Part shown: positions 35,122 to 47,709 of the stretch, piece by piece | How positions within the stretch are numbered: the first letter of the stretch is position 1 | How the letters are laid out: every line of letters begins with the position of its first letter | From: Botryotinia globosa | Lineage: Eukaryota > Ascomycota > Leotiomycetes > Helotiales > Sclerotiniaceae | Direction of reading: 5' to 3' | Length of the DNA stretch: 64,000 nt | Assembly: GCA_014898425.1 (NCBI GenBank) | Contig: RCSZ01000004.1 | Coordinates: 868,001-932,000 of the forward strand | Notes under the pieces: generated by a model | Told to the model about the DNA's origin: nothing | Seen by the model: the letters and a program-made list of their open reading frames with translations, nothing else | Database searches by the model: none | Made by a program: the position numbers and the translations under genes

Positions 35122-37404
35122 ATGGCTCCCTTCGATGATAACGCTCCGGATATCATTGTAGGGATCGATTTTGGACAGACATACACTGGTAAGTCTAGCA
35201 ACACACTGAGCATACACGAAATACTAAACACAACTTCTAGGAGTTGTATGGTCAAACTTGAGCAACACAAATCCCACCAAAAGTATTCAAGAATGGCCCG
35301 GACTACCTCCAGACTCAGTGGAAACAAAAGTTCCAACAACGATTGCATATTCACGCAATTCAAATGGTAGACATGAAACCGTTTGGGGATTCTCATGTGA
35401 TCCCGATGATGAATATCATGAATATGCAAAAGTACATGAACATTTCAAGATCTACTTAGATCAACATAGTTTGGATTTAGCTCGGAAGGGGGGTGTAAGA
35501 GATATGCCCGAAACTGTTGAGGAAGCAAAATATCTCGTGACAGATTATTTAAACCAGATTTACAAGCACGTCAAACTTTGTATCGAAGCTATTACAGGGA
35601 GTTGGAAAGAGAAGAGAATCGAGTTTGTCTTTAGTCTTCCCACCACCTGGGATGCTTTGGACACGGTTAATAGATTCAACGAAGCGATCAATGCGGCTGG
35701 CTTCACGTCCCAAAATCCGGATAAGCATTCGGCGAAATTGGAATTGACGGAAGCTGAAGCTGCAGCTGTTTATTTTGTGACAAATTCCGAAATTGAACTT
35801 GAGAAGGGAGACATCATTCTAATTTGTGATGCAGGTGGAGGAACGACTGAGTAAGTCCTAGCTTAAGTTCGGATGTTGATATACTGTAAGTCTATTAAGT
35901 CACAGCCGCTAATTGCCTCTCTCAGCCTTGGTCTTGTCGAAGTAGCGGATCCAAACCCTCAAAGACCAGCATTGAAGCAGGTGGCAGAAGTTAAGGGTGT
36001 TGGTATCGGATCGACAATGATTGATCGAGCATTCGAACGTCTCGTACAGAATCGATTGGATGCGTATCCCGACATAGAACTTCCGGATAATCTAGCACAT
36101 AAACTAGCTAGAGGTTCGTCCTTTCAGTCTATTAAACATAACTTCGGAACAACTTCAGGTAATCATGCTGTATATATATTACGACTCGATAAACTGGGAA
36201 TTGGGATTGACAAAGATCTAACTCACCCGGGACTTCGAATTGAAAAAGGTAGAATGCAATTTTCGAGGTGAGTGAATGAACATGTGAGGCGATCAATGCT
36301 AACAACATAGATTCGAAATACAATCTCTTTTTGACGTGCAAATATCTGGTATAATACGTAAAATCGATAAACAACTGGATTGGATGCAAACGCATAGAAG
36401 CCGTGATGATGTGGTAAGTTATTCTGAAATAGAAATGAGATATTGGCTGAAATTTACAGAAATTTCTTGTCTTGAGTGGCGGTCTTGGAGGTTCACAATA
36501 TGTAAAGACCAAGATTGAAGAGTACTTTTATCGAAATCCTCACCAGATAGCACATCGTATAAGGATTTTAAAATCTCAAGAGCCACGACTTTCAGTGGTA
36601 AAGGGATTGGTGATAGATAGAAGGCAAAGAATAAAAGTTGGATCGGCGACTCTGAAAACTAGAGTGTTCGTATCTCAAACATTTCGCTTTTGGTATGACG
36701 GCAATACTGACACAATGAGAAACACAGAGCAAGAGCGAGTTACGGTGTCCTGTGTCGTCAGGAATACAACCCCGCGATTCATGTAGGAGAAACCATCATA
36801 ACCGATCCTTACAATAAGAAACAGAAATGGGCGACGATGCAAATTGACTGGATTATAAAAAAGGTATAGTGAATGAAGATTTCCACAAACCAACTCCCGA
36901 TTCTTACAATTATCAAGGATGACACTATCGAGACTGATTCTGCTCGAGACCGACTTTTCACGAGGAAGATTATTCCGGGAGACAACAATCGAACATGGGA
37001 TACTATCATTGTAATTTCCCACGAAGATCGTAACAATCTACCCACGAGTTTCAGACACTGTGAGTTCCAATTCCACCAGCATAAATCTAGAAAATTAACA
37101 AACAGCTGCAGCCAATGTCTCAAAATTGTGCACAGTGCACTCGGATTTGAAGGAAGTCAATGAGGAAGAATTTGAACCGAAGAATCGAAAGCTCTGGCAA
37201 CGGAAGAAATACTATCTCGCCACATTCACCGTGCGAGTAATAATTGCACCAGCAGATTTAAGGTTTGAACTATGGTTCAAGGGGATGAAATATAACAGAA
37301 GTCATGAGCCGTTATCAATAGATTGGGATCCCGCGGGAGCTTCATTGCGTCCACCGTCAATTGATAGTCCAGTGGATGGATGGGAAAGTCGTGTGCAATT
37401 GTAG
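35122..37404 (+). CDS. Hsp70-like ATPase-fold protein, eight exons
   Basis: Predicted exons 35122-35188, 35241-35850, 35926-36267, 36311-36413, 36460-36663, 36720-36863, 36918-37059 and 37106-37404 total 1911 nt, 636 residues. The actin/Hsp70 ATPase signature is clear: phosphate-1 loop IIVGIDFGQTYTG, phosphate-2 DAGGGTTD, and the adenosine-region motif FLVLSGGLGGSQYV. LSVVKGLV and RASYGVLCRQEYN follow, as in the large fungal family of divergent Hsp70-like proteins. The C-terminus (YYLATFTVRVIIAPADLRFELWFKG) replaces the chaperone substrate domain. These genes are numerous in filamentous fungi and their roles are mostly unknown. The least certain join is exon 6 to 7, where readable sequence (IVNEDF) continues one base out of frame past the GTATAG donor. 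Confidence 0.85.
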
Positions 37405-37892
37405 AGGAGTTTATTGTGTAACTATTATAGTCACCAATTCCAACGTATATAGAGTGACTTATTAATAGTCAGGTGTGTTGTTACCCGTGGACTACCCGAC
37501 TTCAATAGTGTCCCGTCTCTGTTTGGGGAAGATGTCGCAAAGTGAAAGCCACAGCCAAGCACAATTGTGGCTGAAGCTTTTATTGACTTCGAGGTCCCTT
37601 CCACCTTATTAGTGGTGCTACGTGTAAACCAGAAACCATGTATAAATGATGTATTATAATTATAAAGGTTCCTTCACACGGATGTCAACTAAGCAGACAG
37701 CATCAAATGAAAATCGAATCCATCAAAAATTATAGGGGTCCGACAACAAAACTTCAGTAAAATAGGACGCTAGGTGGTCGCTCCTATGTATGTACTGAAT
37801 CATATTCAAAGCTATATACACCATGATTCTAAGCGTCTCAATCACGCTGCCCCTGCCAATTATATACAAAATTACATCCTTGCCCCTCTAGT
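37405..37892. other. Intergenic between convergent genes
   Basis: Two 3' flanks; nothing further is seen. Confidence 0.5.
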
Positions 37893-38695
37893 CTAAACAT
37901 AAGCAATGGTTACCGACTTATCAGTAACACTAGACTTCGTTAGGACAATATTCGAGCTAGTCTCAATATCCAAAATTACCGCGCGAGATGGTGTGACCGT
38001 TTTGGAAGCAGTTGTAGCGACTGCATCGGAGAAAACAACGCTTCCATAGTTTGCGAGACCGATATTGCTAGAATCAACGCTCAAATCCTCCATGATCCAT
38101 TCAGCACTGATACCACACAGAGTATTTGCCGAGGAAACGGTCTTGGTGTATGATTTTCCTGTGGATTTATTTTCCATAACAACGGTTCCTTGGTTCAAGC
38201 CGCTAGTGGTGATATTTACGGAGATAACCTGGAGCTGTTAGTTTGGTTCCTGCATCGCGACAATAAGACAGGGAGACTTACATCTTCAGCTGTGAGAGTA
38301 CCCAACTCAATGACTTGAGTTGCGGCGGGGTACCATTCATACCAAGCATAATATGAAACTTCGCCTGTCGATTTCTCAATTGTGGCATCAACACCTGCTT
38401 GCCAGAGGTTGTTACAATTGTATCCATCGATGCCAACCCAGGTAGAAGCCGTGAAGTCTGATGCTGAGGTATCTCCTGTAGTACCAACCTGTGGCTTGGG
38501 TATCGAAAAAGAAGCAGAAACACCGGTATAAACAGCACCAGTAAGAACGGCACCAGACCAGTGCTCATTATAATAATCAGAACGAGCAGCGTTCTTGTTT
38601 CGCTGAGCAAGTCTTTGCTTGGCATTGAGCTTCGTTGTTGGTGCTGCAACAGCCGAGCTTGCAAGGAGAGCAGCGACAGCAATTGAATACTTCAT
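37893..38695 (-). CDS. Secreted G1-family glutamic endopeptidase (eqolisin)
   Basis: Two exons, 38695-38282 and 38228-37893 (GTAAGT donor, phase 0), encode 249 residues. The start at 38695 gives a strong signal peptide (MKYSIAVAALLASSAVAA) and a basic propeptide. An upstream in-frame ATG at 38728 would bury it. The mature domain begins around WSGAVLTG. The catalytic dyad is visible: Gln99 in NNLWQAGVD and Glu181 in ISAEWIMED, 82 residues apart, as in scytalidoglutamic and aspergilloglutamic peptidases. Other family hallmarks are STWVGIDGY and WYEWYPA. The family consists of acid-active, pepstatin-insensitive proteases used in extracellular protein digestion, common in acid-secreting plant-associated fungi. 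The gene appears intact. Confidence 0.93.
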
Positions 38696-39752
38696 ATTGA
38701 TAGATGGTAATGATATTTTCAAGGACAAAGACAGATAAAAAAATAAAGATTTAAAGCAGCTTGCTTTTGAGAAAATTAAAGAACAGAACGAATGAATATA
38801 ACTTGCAAACCCGTCAGATGAATGATAGACTTCAAAGCAACTTGACTAAGCTTAAGTTATATAAGACAAGACACGTTTCTCAACCATCATATCACCATGT
38901 AATTGTCTAATCTGCAATTTCAAGAAATACGGTACATACTCACAGAGCAGTTTGAATTCTTCTAATTTCCATATTGCAATGGAAATTATGGAAGACTGGT
39001 AGAATTTCGTTTCAGTTTCATATAGATTATCTTCGAGGAGATGCAACTGCCGATTACCATCTAGTAAACGGCTTTCAGTAAAATCAGTGGGATCAGTGGA
39101 CCCATCATATCATGGATGACACTCTGTCTCAGATCTTATGGTGTGCACCATATGAGAATCAAACTCTAAAATCTGGAGAACTGTTGCTCATCTATTCCGC
39201 AAGCTGGATGTATTGCCAAGTGCACTTAGAACTGGCAATACAATTCGCGGGAGGTGATTGTGTGAATGTCAGGACGTCTTGTGAATGTCATGGTGAGATA
39301 TTTTTCGTGAGCAGAAATTCAAACCAAGTCCGCTTACCTAATACAGAGGAAGCAAGGGGCTACGTTTCGATTGGTCTAGAACTTACTAGGTCCTACGTAA
39401 CAAACGAATGAAATGATATGTCAGCCTTGTCAAAGTTAACTTTACAAGGCTGTAGATAGATACAACATCATTGACTTGCATGATACATTGTGATGATCAA
39501 AATATGTACACAACATATACAGCAACAACATTCAATGATACGACGTGATACTGCATGGCAATTGCATGATTTTTGACGACCATCACGAATCCTCTGCTAT
39601 GAGCCAATAATTTCGAGCTCATAAACAAACCCACCTGGTTTTATTCGGCAATTTAATAAAATAACGACGAAATTACTTCCAAACTTACAGACCTCTAAGC
39701 CCACGATTGTTGAGGTTGACCGAAAGAATCTCATTTTAAATCGTAGAGCAAA
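38696..39752. other. Intergenic between divergent genes
   Basis: Shared promoter region of the G1 peptidase and PIG-P. A 99-codon frame at 39112-39411 shows no family features and is not called. Confidence 0.4.
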
Positions 39753-40586
39753 ATGACATCCTCATCAACATCTTCCTCACCTCCACCGCCCGACCCTGAC
39801 GAGTACCAATTTCAATCACACTCCCTAACGCCGCGACCACATTCTCGACCCAGCTCCTCCTCGTCCTCCGAATCCCCCTCACCACCCCCTCTCCAACACA
39901 ATTTCTTCGCACCCCCCTTTTACAACCGACCTCCTACACCTCTCCCCCCCTCCCCCTCACTAACCAGTCTCCTCCGACCCTCTCGCCCCACCACCCCCGA
40001 TTCCTCCGCCGATGAACTCGAGCCGCCCGTTCCGCGGGCTTCCCCCAAAGTCCCAACCTACGAATACTACGGTTTCGTACTCTATCTTTTCTCCTCTCTC
40101 ACCTTCCTGCTCTACCTTCTCTGGTCCTACCTCCCATCGCCCTTCCTACACGCGCTAGGAATCTACTACTACCCCAATCGCTGGTGGTCTCTCGCGTTGC
40201 CGAGTTGGATCGTTATGCTCCTCGTATATATCTATGTTGCGCTCGCGAGTTATAATACAGGATATCTTACTCTCGGTATGAGTAATGTGGAGACGATTAT
40301 AGATGGCGCTGCGAATGTGTGTTTAGTTGATGGGAGGGGAATGGCGGGAGCAAGTCATGCCAGTCAGGAGGAGAATGCTAGGGAGAAAGATAGAAAGAGA
40401 GGAAAGGAGAGGGAAAGGGCTACGGGCTATACTGGAGGAGGGAAAGAGGCAGATGTGAGGGCATGGAAGAAAGTTTGGAGTCGAGGTACGGATGCTGTCA
40501 TGGATGTCCCATTAGGTGGTGTATGTGAAATACTATATGGAGATGGAAGGGAAGATCGTGAGATGGACGATGATGATTATTATTGA
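39753..40586 (+). CDS. PIG-P/Gpi19-like subunit of GPI-GlcNAc transferase
   Basis: Single exon, 277 residues. Residues 1-100 are a Pro/Ser-rich disordered extension. The PIG-P domain spans about 103-190: YYGFVLYLFSSLTFLLYLLW is the first TM hairpin helix, LHALGIYYYPNRWWSLALPSW the conserved loop and second helix entry, and NVETIIDGAANV the end. A charged Lys/Arg/Glu tail follows. Known role: a small ER-membrane subunit of the complex that transfers GlcNAc from UDP-GlcNAc to phosphatidylinositol, the first step of GPI-anchor synthesis. Yeast Gpi19 is much shorter, so the long N-terminus is a filamentous-fungal feature. Confidence 0.88.
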   Translation: MTSSSTSSSPPPPDPDEYQFQSHSLTPRPHSRPSSSSSSESPSPPPLQHNFFAPPFYNRPPTPLPPSPSLTSLLRPSRPTTPDSSADELEPPVPRASPKVPTYEYYGFVLYLFSSLTFLLYLLWSYLPSPFLHALGIYYYPNRWWSLALPSWIVMLLVYIYVALASYNTGYLTLGMSNVETIIDGAANVCLVDGRGMAGASHASQEENAREKDRKRGKERERATGYTGGGKEADVRAWKKVWSRGTDAVMDVPLGGVCEILYGDGREDREMDDDDYY

Positions 40587-41493
40587 GCTTATAAAGAATG
40601 AAGTCGGGCGAAAAGCAATCTATACCCATATTTGTTGTATTTTACTAAAAGTCCCTAAGTATAATGATATTTAATGAACACAATTTTGCAAGATGCCATG
40701 CGCAATTTCGATCTAAATCATTGGGCCAGAGCATCTACCTTCTATCATTACTTCAATCTTATTACACGGATTACTCATACATGACACAATGAAAACTCTA
40801 ATGTAATTCCAAGAAAACAGGTATCTTCATTCCGTTGTTTGTACAAGATTGGCCTCCGCTCTATACTCTCCCATAACCTAACCCGTATTACCCCTATGCC
40901 TTCCACTTGCATAAACGAGTTGAGCAAATTATCGAATCAGCTCACACTCACCCAGGCACCCACCCATCGAAACTACACATCCACCATCCCTTTTCCTCCT
41001 TTCCATCATCGAATCATCTCCCATCAATAATGCTAGAAGGCCAATCAAAAAAGTTATCAGCAGATTTACTTTCTGCCAAATCAAGAAAAATAAAAGTATC
41101 ATCTAAACTACAAAAACATTATCTCATCTTTCATCTCATCTTAACACATATCGTTTTCCACCTAGGATCGGAACATTTTCTCCAAATTTATCGATCCCTA
41201 CTTTCTACTCCCAGATCATGAAAGTACAACTCGGCTGAAGTTTGCCTTTCTGCCACACGAAAACAACCCCCAATTGTGCGAGAAGATATGTTGATTGGTG
41301 AAAATGCAAAGAGAATGCCAAACAAATCAGAGAACATCCATGTGTGAGTTGTAATGCATATAACATTTAAACTCATCACTCCTTTCGACCATCCGTTCAT
41401 TGATTCCATATATCCATGCAGAAGACGTATATGCGTTTCATCTCAAATGGAAAAATTAGAGGAAAAATATTGAATATGGGGTATTATCACAAA
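40587..41493. other. Intergenic between convergent genes
   Basis: 3' regions of PIG-P and striatin. Short frames at 40839-41221 look like non-coding sequence, with no conserved motif. Confidence 0.45.
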
Positions 41494-44106
41494 TTAGCGC
41501 GCAAAAACTTTTACGACGCCATCACCTCCACCACTAACGATCCATCTTCCATCTTGACTCCATACAACTGAGCATACACCTTCCCCACGCATAAGTCTAT
41601 GACTTGTCATCTCTTGAGTGCAGCTACGTGTCTCTAGAGACCAGAATCGTAGACTAGCGTCATGACCTGCAGAGACGAGCTCGCGTCCATCAGGAGATAG
41701 TGAGAGAGCAGATATAGCTGCTGGATGAGCAAGCATGTTGTATGTGCATTGACCTAAATTAATTAGTCATGAATTGTCGGTGAGGTTAGGGGGTAACTTA
41801 CCGCTATTAGCATCATAAAATCTAATGAAGCGATCCTCATGTCCACTGATGATGATGCCTTCAACACCACCACTTCTACCTGTTGCTCCACTAACAACAT
41901 TCTCATCTTCAGACATTCCTCGATTAGAATCGGAACTCAAGGAGCTATCAAGACCGGTAGTAGTTGCAACAATTGCATTGACTCCTGTTGATTGGGTGCC
42001 ATTAGATGTTTCCAGACTTGCCATAGAGGCAACTTCTTCGCCAGTTCTTGTATCATATACAAGAACAGCTGCGTCAGAATAAGACACGGCAAACGATTCG
42101 CCTGAAATGGCTAAAGGTGTTATACAAGTAGGCGATGCGGTGCTATTAGGTCTGGTTATAGAATGTATTAATGTGTAATGGAAAGGCGAAGTCGAGGCAA
42201 CGCTTGGTTGAGGGGATGACGGGAATGCTGAGCCAGATGACATTGAGTTACCTCGAACTCTGCCACCTCTTCGGTTACCTCCGCCTGAAGGCGATACAAG
42301 CTGTGGAGGTGCGCTTACAGACCACACTTTGACAGTGCCATCTGCAGCACCACTTGCTAAAATAATACGATCTGGTCCACCAAAAGCATTAGTTTGACCA
42401 AAAATCGATCCAGTTGTACCAGGAAGTACACAGACTGCCCATACTGCATCTGTGTGACCATCAAGAGTCGCCTTAGGATCAACTCGCCCTCGCTCCCATA
42501 CTCTAACGGTAGCATCTTGGCCACCAGAGAAGATCCATCCGTCACCTTGTGCACGTCCACCACTGGCAAAGTTTTGTGATGGGGACCAAGCAGTTAGGCA
42601 CATGACAGCTCCTGCATGGCCACGATGAGTGAAATAACTTTGGATATCCAAATCATTGGCGCTGACATGGAATGTGCCTTGATCTTCATAACGGGCGGGA
42701 ATGATCCATCTTTTAATTGTACCGTCGTCGCCTGCTGTGCATAATTCTGGTTCTCCAGGACTTCCACCTCCGGTAAATATTACCGAACGAACGGCATCTA
42801 GGTGGCCTCTAAGTCCAAATCGAACTTTGAAACTACCACTGTCCGGCCTTTGTGTTGGATTCAGTGAAAGTTCATGTTCACCACTCTTCCTTCTTGACAT
42901 AGAGGTTTTCCTCCTATGTGAGCCTGGACCACGAATAGGCGATTTTGGTATATCTTGAGCTGATGGAAATACGTCTGTATCAGGTCTCTGAGTCGCAATC
43001 TTATTTTCTTGTTCTGTTGTTTGAGTTGGCTCATTGAAATCCCATCCATCAGTATCAGAAGAACCTGACTTCTCTATTGCTTCTTCCGCTTCAATGGGTC
43101 GTCCATAGGAGTCATAAGAATGGTTAACTTTTGTTATGGGCTCTTCCGCCGGTTGAGTTTTCTCTGGAGATCTAAATGTAGAAGACCATTCTTGTTGCGA
43201 AGGTTGTGGTAGAGGTAGTTGGTCTGCTAAAAACCTTGGCGCTGGATTATCGGGATTTGGTACAGAATGTTTATTGGGACTTGGGACTGGTGGTGGATTA
43301 TGGTTAGGTGTCGGAGAAGGCGCAGGGGGAGCTCTTGATAATTCTGGTACTCTCATGACTTTTGATCCAGAGTATCGCTGTTGCATCTCTTCGATATTTT
43401 GCTGCTGGGCTTGGCTAACTCCGAAAGGTAGAATCTCTTCCGGTGGTGGTGGGGCTTCTCGTGGTGGCATAGGATTTGGTGGTGCGATCAAGAGATAAGT
43501 GAGCTCTCCTTGAGATTTATCCATGAAATCTTTCATGTTACCTTTCTCCGCTTGAACCGCCTTTTTCGCATCGGGTTCCCCGTCAACCACGAGGAATGAG
43601 TTATGTGCCTCTCTTTTAGTTGCTACATCTATTAGTTTTGAACAAACACAAGATTTTCAATTGACTTACGACGCGAATCTTTCTCCTTGGTCTCTTTATT
43701 TGCTGGCACTGGCGCTGTACCACCAGATTTGATCGCTTTCAATTGTGCCTCTCGATCCTTGGCCACTCTCTCCAACATTGTAAGGAATTTCTTCAAACTC
43801 TCATTTGACCCTTCAAGTTTTCTAGTATTGCCCTCCAATTTGGCGATCCTACTTTTCATTTCTTGTCTTTCGATCTCCCAAGCATTTCGTTCCCTCTCAT
43901 GTCGATGCCACTCAGTTTGTAAGAATCGCATAACACCTAACTGCGAATTAGTTTCACCACCAGAACAAAACGGCCAAGCGCATACCTTGCAGTGTATATT
44001 CTGTTCCTTGAGGTTGATTTGCTTGATTCCCTCCATCACCTACATTACCACCTCCATTATTTTGACCTCCACTACCCCCCATACCAGATAGAGACTGCCA
44101 GGCCAT
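41494..44106 (-). CDS. Striatin-family STRIPAK scaffold (PRO11-like)
   Basis: Four exons, 44106-43986, 43936-43670, 43622-41802 and 41753-41494, join in phase to about 822 residues. The N-terminus is Gly/Gln-rich, then the hallmark striatin segment [20 protein letters not shown] leads into a coiled coil ([13 protein letters not shown]). A long disordered Pro/Ser region follows. The C-terminal half has about seven WD40 repeats, for example [42 protein letters not shown] and [19 protein letters not shown]. Known role: scaffold of the STRIPAK phosphatase-kinase complex, which in filamentous fungi controls cell fusion, fruiting-body development and virulence. The last exon encodes the final two WD repeats and ends KVFAR. 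Confidence 0.93.
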
Positions 44107-45303
44107 CTCGTTCCCCAGGCCCAGGCCAGTCCCTCTTTTATAACCTAGAATCCGCCTTGTGCGCTAATTTCGCATCCAAATTCGAGGACCCGATGAGCAT
44201 TTGTTAATCTTGGTTGGCGCAAGATATGTTGAGTGGTCGCCAAAGACAACGAGGCCTTAATTTTTCTCCAGTCAACTACCAATGCTCAATTGAACATCTT
44301 TGCGCACAGAACTGTTTAAGATAATCAAAGTACAATAGAGGTCAATAGACTGAGATTTGTAAATCTGTAAATCTTTTATGATGCGTCTGTACAAGTTTGT
44401 CGCGTAAGTGAAACGTATGACATTCAAAATCATAAGAAGGAAGTCTGAAGGAGGGCGTTTCTTTCCAAACAGAGATCGTGAGCTACCAACCAAGCCAACT
44501 ATCCAATTCTAAACCGATATCCATGTGTCAGGCCGCTTTTAAGGCCATTATAAATGCTTCGCATGGGGTATTGTTGTCTTGGAGGTGCTGGTGACGCCGC
44601 CTTTAACTTAAAGTGGTCATAGCTCCTGTGGTATTTGAGTTTTTGGGGTTTGCGGACAGACACAATCTAAAAGAGACCCCTCGAACCTTAAGATTAAAAT
44701 GGATTTTAGATTTGCCTTCGTGCTGATCTGTTGATGAATGTCTATGGGGGACTCATAGATCAGTTGGCACTGTATGTTACTGCTCACACTTATAGATATA
44801 TCGAGTCAGCATTCGAAAAACCAGCACGATATGATACTTCAATTTGTAGCAACAAGACAAATCATTCTGATACCCGCTATTGGTGTTGTATCAGCCCTAA
44901 TGATCATATTGATATCGACAATGCACAAGCTCATCTAACGCGTTTCATGGGGATAACTTTGATATCGGTGTTCTAACAGTCCACCATAGCAGCGAGCTGG
45001 GGGGGTTGGGAGGCTTGCATAAGAGGAAAAAAGGAATGTGTATGTGCATCCCTGTCATACAAAAAGCAAGTGTTTGAGTGTGGTTATCGTTGAAGGATTC
45101 GTGGATATCCTTCATGTACATTCATATATGCATACCTCGAAGATTAACAAAGTCCAACAGTTCCAGCCTTGATCATATTGATCATAGATATGACGTGCAA
45201 ACTCCAAATCCTCTCCATATCACACTCCAGGCTAATAAAGATATAACCCAATGTATCGATGCCCATACCCATACTCATACCCATACCCATACCATTTCCT
45301 TCC
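44107..45303. other. Intergenic, upstream of striatin
   Basis: About 1.2 kb; frames at 44272-44493 and 44731-44976 are not credible. Probably the striatin promoter plus the Rad14 3' region. Confidence 0.45.
45262..45294. repeat. CCCATA microsatellite
   Basis: Five imperfect CCCATA units, one changed to CTCATA, just beyond the 3' end of the Rad14 gene, likely in its 3' UTR. It is too short and isolated to be telomeric. Confidence 0.7.
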
Positions 45304-46541
45304 TCAAAATTCCAATTCCTCAACTTCCATCCCGCACTCTATACAACTCTTTACGCTCATTCCATCTTCGTTCTCCACCGTTTGACCCCATTCATGTTCA
45401 TGTTTCCCATTACTAATCGCATCTCCAAACTTTCCACCTTTTCCATCGCCCGCTAAACCCCTCCTATATGCTTCGGTTCTCGTCTTTTTCTTCAATTCTT
45501 TCAATTTACTCTTGAATTTTTCTTCTTTTCTCTTCTTCTTTTCTGCTTCTCTTTTTTCAAATTCCGCATCTAATGCTTCTGCACTCCCCCACTTCGTCTT
45601 GAAGGCATATTCCTCCACTTGATATCGTAGGAACAACATCATATCATGCCAATGTGATTTGTGCGGATTGGGCTTATTGAGATGCGGTAAGAGCTCCCCA
45701 TCTTTCAATTCCGCTACAGAGAATATTAGTACAAGCAAATTGTCATCTAGAAGGTATGAAACTTACGATCTGTGATAAGATAATCCTCTTTTGCCTCCGT
45801 TTTAGTTAACAAACTATATTTCTCTGGAAACTTCTCCTTACACCCATTACAAACCCTACATTTGAAAACCTCATCCCACACAAAATCGATCTCTAAACTT
45901 TTACACTCCCGGCACTTCTTATTATCCCCTCCAAGCACACTCAAACCGGGTTCAAACGGCCCCTCTTTCCTATTTCGCAACCCTTTCAATAGTTGATGTC
46001 TTTCCCATTCTTTGAGTGTCATATGCGCAGGTTTCTCTCCATCTTTCGATGCATGTAATGCCTTATTCCATGGATCATCTTCTTCAGCTAAGAATCCACC
46101 TTTCGTATCCGTCATCTTACTAAAATCACGATCAACGTATTTCCGAAACTTCCGTGCGGCTTGTAGTGAGGAATCGTCGGCTCGCGCATCTTTTGCAGCT
46201 TGTCGCGCATCGCGAGAAGTGGCGGGAATTGTTGAGGTTGAAATAGAAGAGTGAGTGCGTTTTTGACCGGCCAGGGTTATATCGGGAGTAGCAATAAAAC
46301 CTGAGGGAGTACGATTGGTATCATTTGCGGAAGACGCTTTCTCACGAGCTATAGATTGTTCGCGAAGTGCTTTAGCCTTGAGTCTGTTTTCTTCCTAATG
46401 ATATAACTTAGTAATTGAGAAGTCAAATTGTCTAAACGGCTGCCTTGTACTGACTATTCTTCTTTTCACGTCGGGTGTTGGCGGTGATGTAACTTGAGAT
46501 CTGATTCTTCTAGCAGGTGGAGGAGTATTCGATCTTTCCAT
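45304..46541 (-). CDS. rad14: DNA damage recognition protein Rad14/XPA
   Basis: Exons 46541-46455, 46394-45767 and 45713-45304 join in phase to about 374 residues. The XPA zinc finger is complete: C190-x2-C193 in KKCRECKS, then 17 residues, then C211-x2-C214 in CNGCKEK. It is followed by the conserved FPEKYSLLTKTEAKEDYLITD, the DNA-binding XPA C-terminal signature PELKD, and LPHLNKPNPHKSHWHDMMLF with LRYQVEEYAFKTKWGS. Known role: verification and assembly factor in nucleotide excision repair of UV and bulky lesions. The N-terminus is basic and disordered. The Lys/Glu coiled tail ends in a Cys pair (SCIECG). The first donor is a weaker GTCAGT. Confidence 0.95.
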
Positions 46542-47003
46542 ATTATCAAGCTCTATAAAATATCGCGACAATGAAATTCTTGAACTTCCATGTATTTAAT
46601 GAAGTGAATTTGTAGCAAGGCTGAACTCTGAAAGTGGCGATAAGTTTAAAATGTTCAGCCTCGGTGTTCTCGGGCTGCGCTAAAGCTAGATTCGTCATTA
46701 ATACTTTCAGACCACAAGGTGAATGAATGTATTGGACCACAAAAAATTACCCAGCTTTGAGGACCTCGACTAAACGAAAAATAATGGACAACGGGTTAAT
46801 AGGGTATAATGTAGAAAGTATTGATGGCATTGAAGGGTAGTTTCCATCTACTTGTCTCTATGATACAAACGAGATAAAAAATCTCTTGCCCGTCCATCCC
46901 CCAGTTTTACCGCCCATGCCCCTGGACTTGAAGTCCAATCTCCAGTTCCCCGATCCCCCAGTCTTTGAAAACATTACATCGTGCATGTCTGATGTTTGAT
47001 CAT
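46542..47003. other. Intergenic, upstream of Rad14
   Basis: Promoter of Rad14 and 3' region of the Pho88-like gene. A 64-codon frame at 46546-46740 is not supported. Confidence 0.45.
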
Positions 47004-47709
47004 CTATTCGTCCTTAACACCTCCACGGCCTGCCTTCTCAGCAGCCTCAATAGACTTCTTGTCTTGTGTTGCGGAAGCTCCACCTTGAAGACTGCTCATC
47101 AAACCAGCTGGTGCCTTGAATGGTCTCTTCATGTCTCCAGTGGCTGGCTGTCCGAAAAGATGAATCTTAACCATGTTACCCTCGAATGCGCCCTTGAGTG
47201 GAATAATAGATTGGATCATGAGAGGGTTGGTGTATTTGAAATACAAGTGCATAACAGCCATCATTCCAACGCCCATCAATTGTGCCTTGTAGAGTGCCTT
47301 CATTTGATCGCTATCATATTTGTGGACGGTAGTGGTAACAAGCTTGGGTTCTTCTGCGGACCCCATTTGGGGCTGCTCAACGTATTTGAGAGTAGTCATA
47401 TCTATAAAATTAGCCTATGAGTATCTATAGTAGCTATGCGCAATGAGTTAGGCTACATACCCTTCTTCTTGTTGATCAAAAATTGAGTATAAGCGTAAAC
47501 GCCCGCGATGATGATGTTGGATAGAATGTAAATCCCACGGACAATGTTCAAAACATTGGGATCCTCGAGAGGAACACGTTTAGAGACTTGCATCATCCCA
47601 AGGATGATGATCAAGTTGGTTCTATGTAAATCATCAGTAACAATCTCAAGAGAAATAACAAGACGGAGTTTCGGGAAAGTTGTTCATACACTTGAGGACT
47701 GATAGCCAT
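47004..47709 (-). CDS. Pho88/SND3-like ER membrane protein
   Basis: Three exons, 47709-47690 (only 20 nt), 47621-47461 and 47401-47004, give 192 residues. Start MAISPQVTNLIIILGMMQVS, then NVLNIVRGIYILSNIIIAGV, a TM region and YTQFLINKKKD. The C-terminal half has MGVGMMAVMHLYFKYTNPLM and KIHLFGQPATGDMKRPFKAP, all diagnostic of Pho88. In yeast Pho88/Snd3 acts in SRP-independent targeting of membrane proteins to the ER and was first linked to phosphate transport. The tail is Gly/Lys-rich. The very short first exon uses a GTATGA donor; phase and family sequence support it. Confidence 0.93.

Noticed and set aside
39112..39411. 99-codon plus-strand ORF
   Set aside because: No recognisable features; lies in the shared promoter region of two real genes.
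45262..45294. Telomere-like CCCATA run
   Set aside because: Only five imperfect units within a gene-dense region; fungal telomeres are usually CCCTAA.
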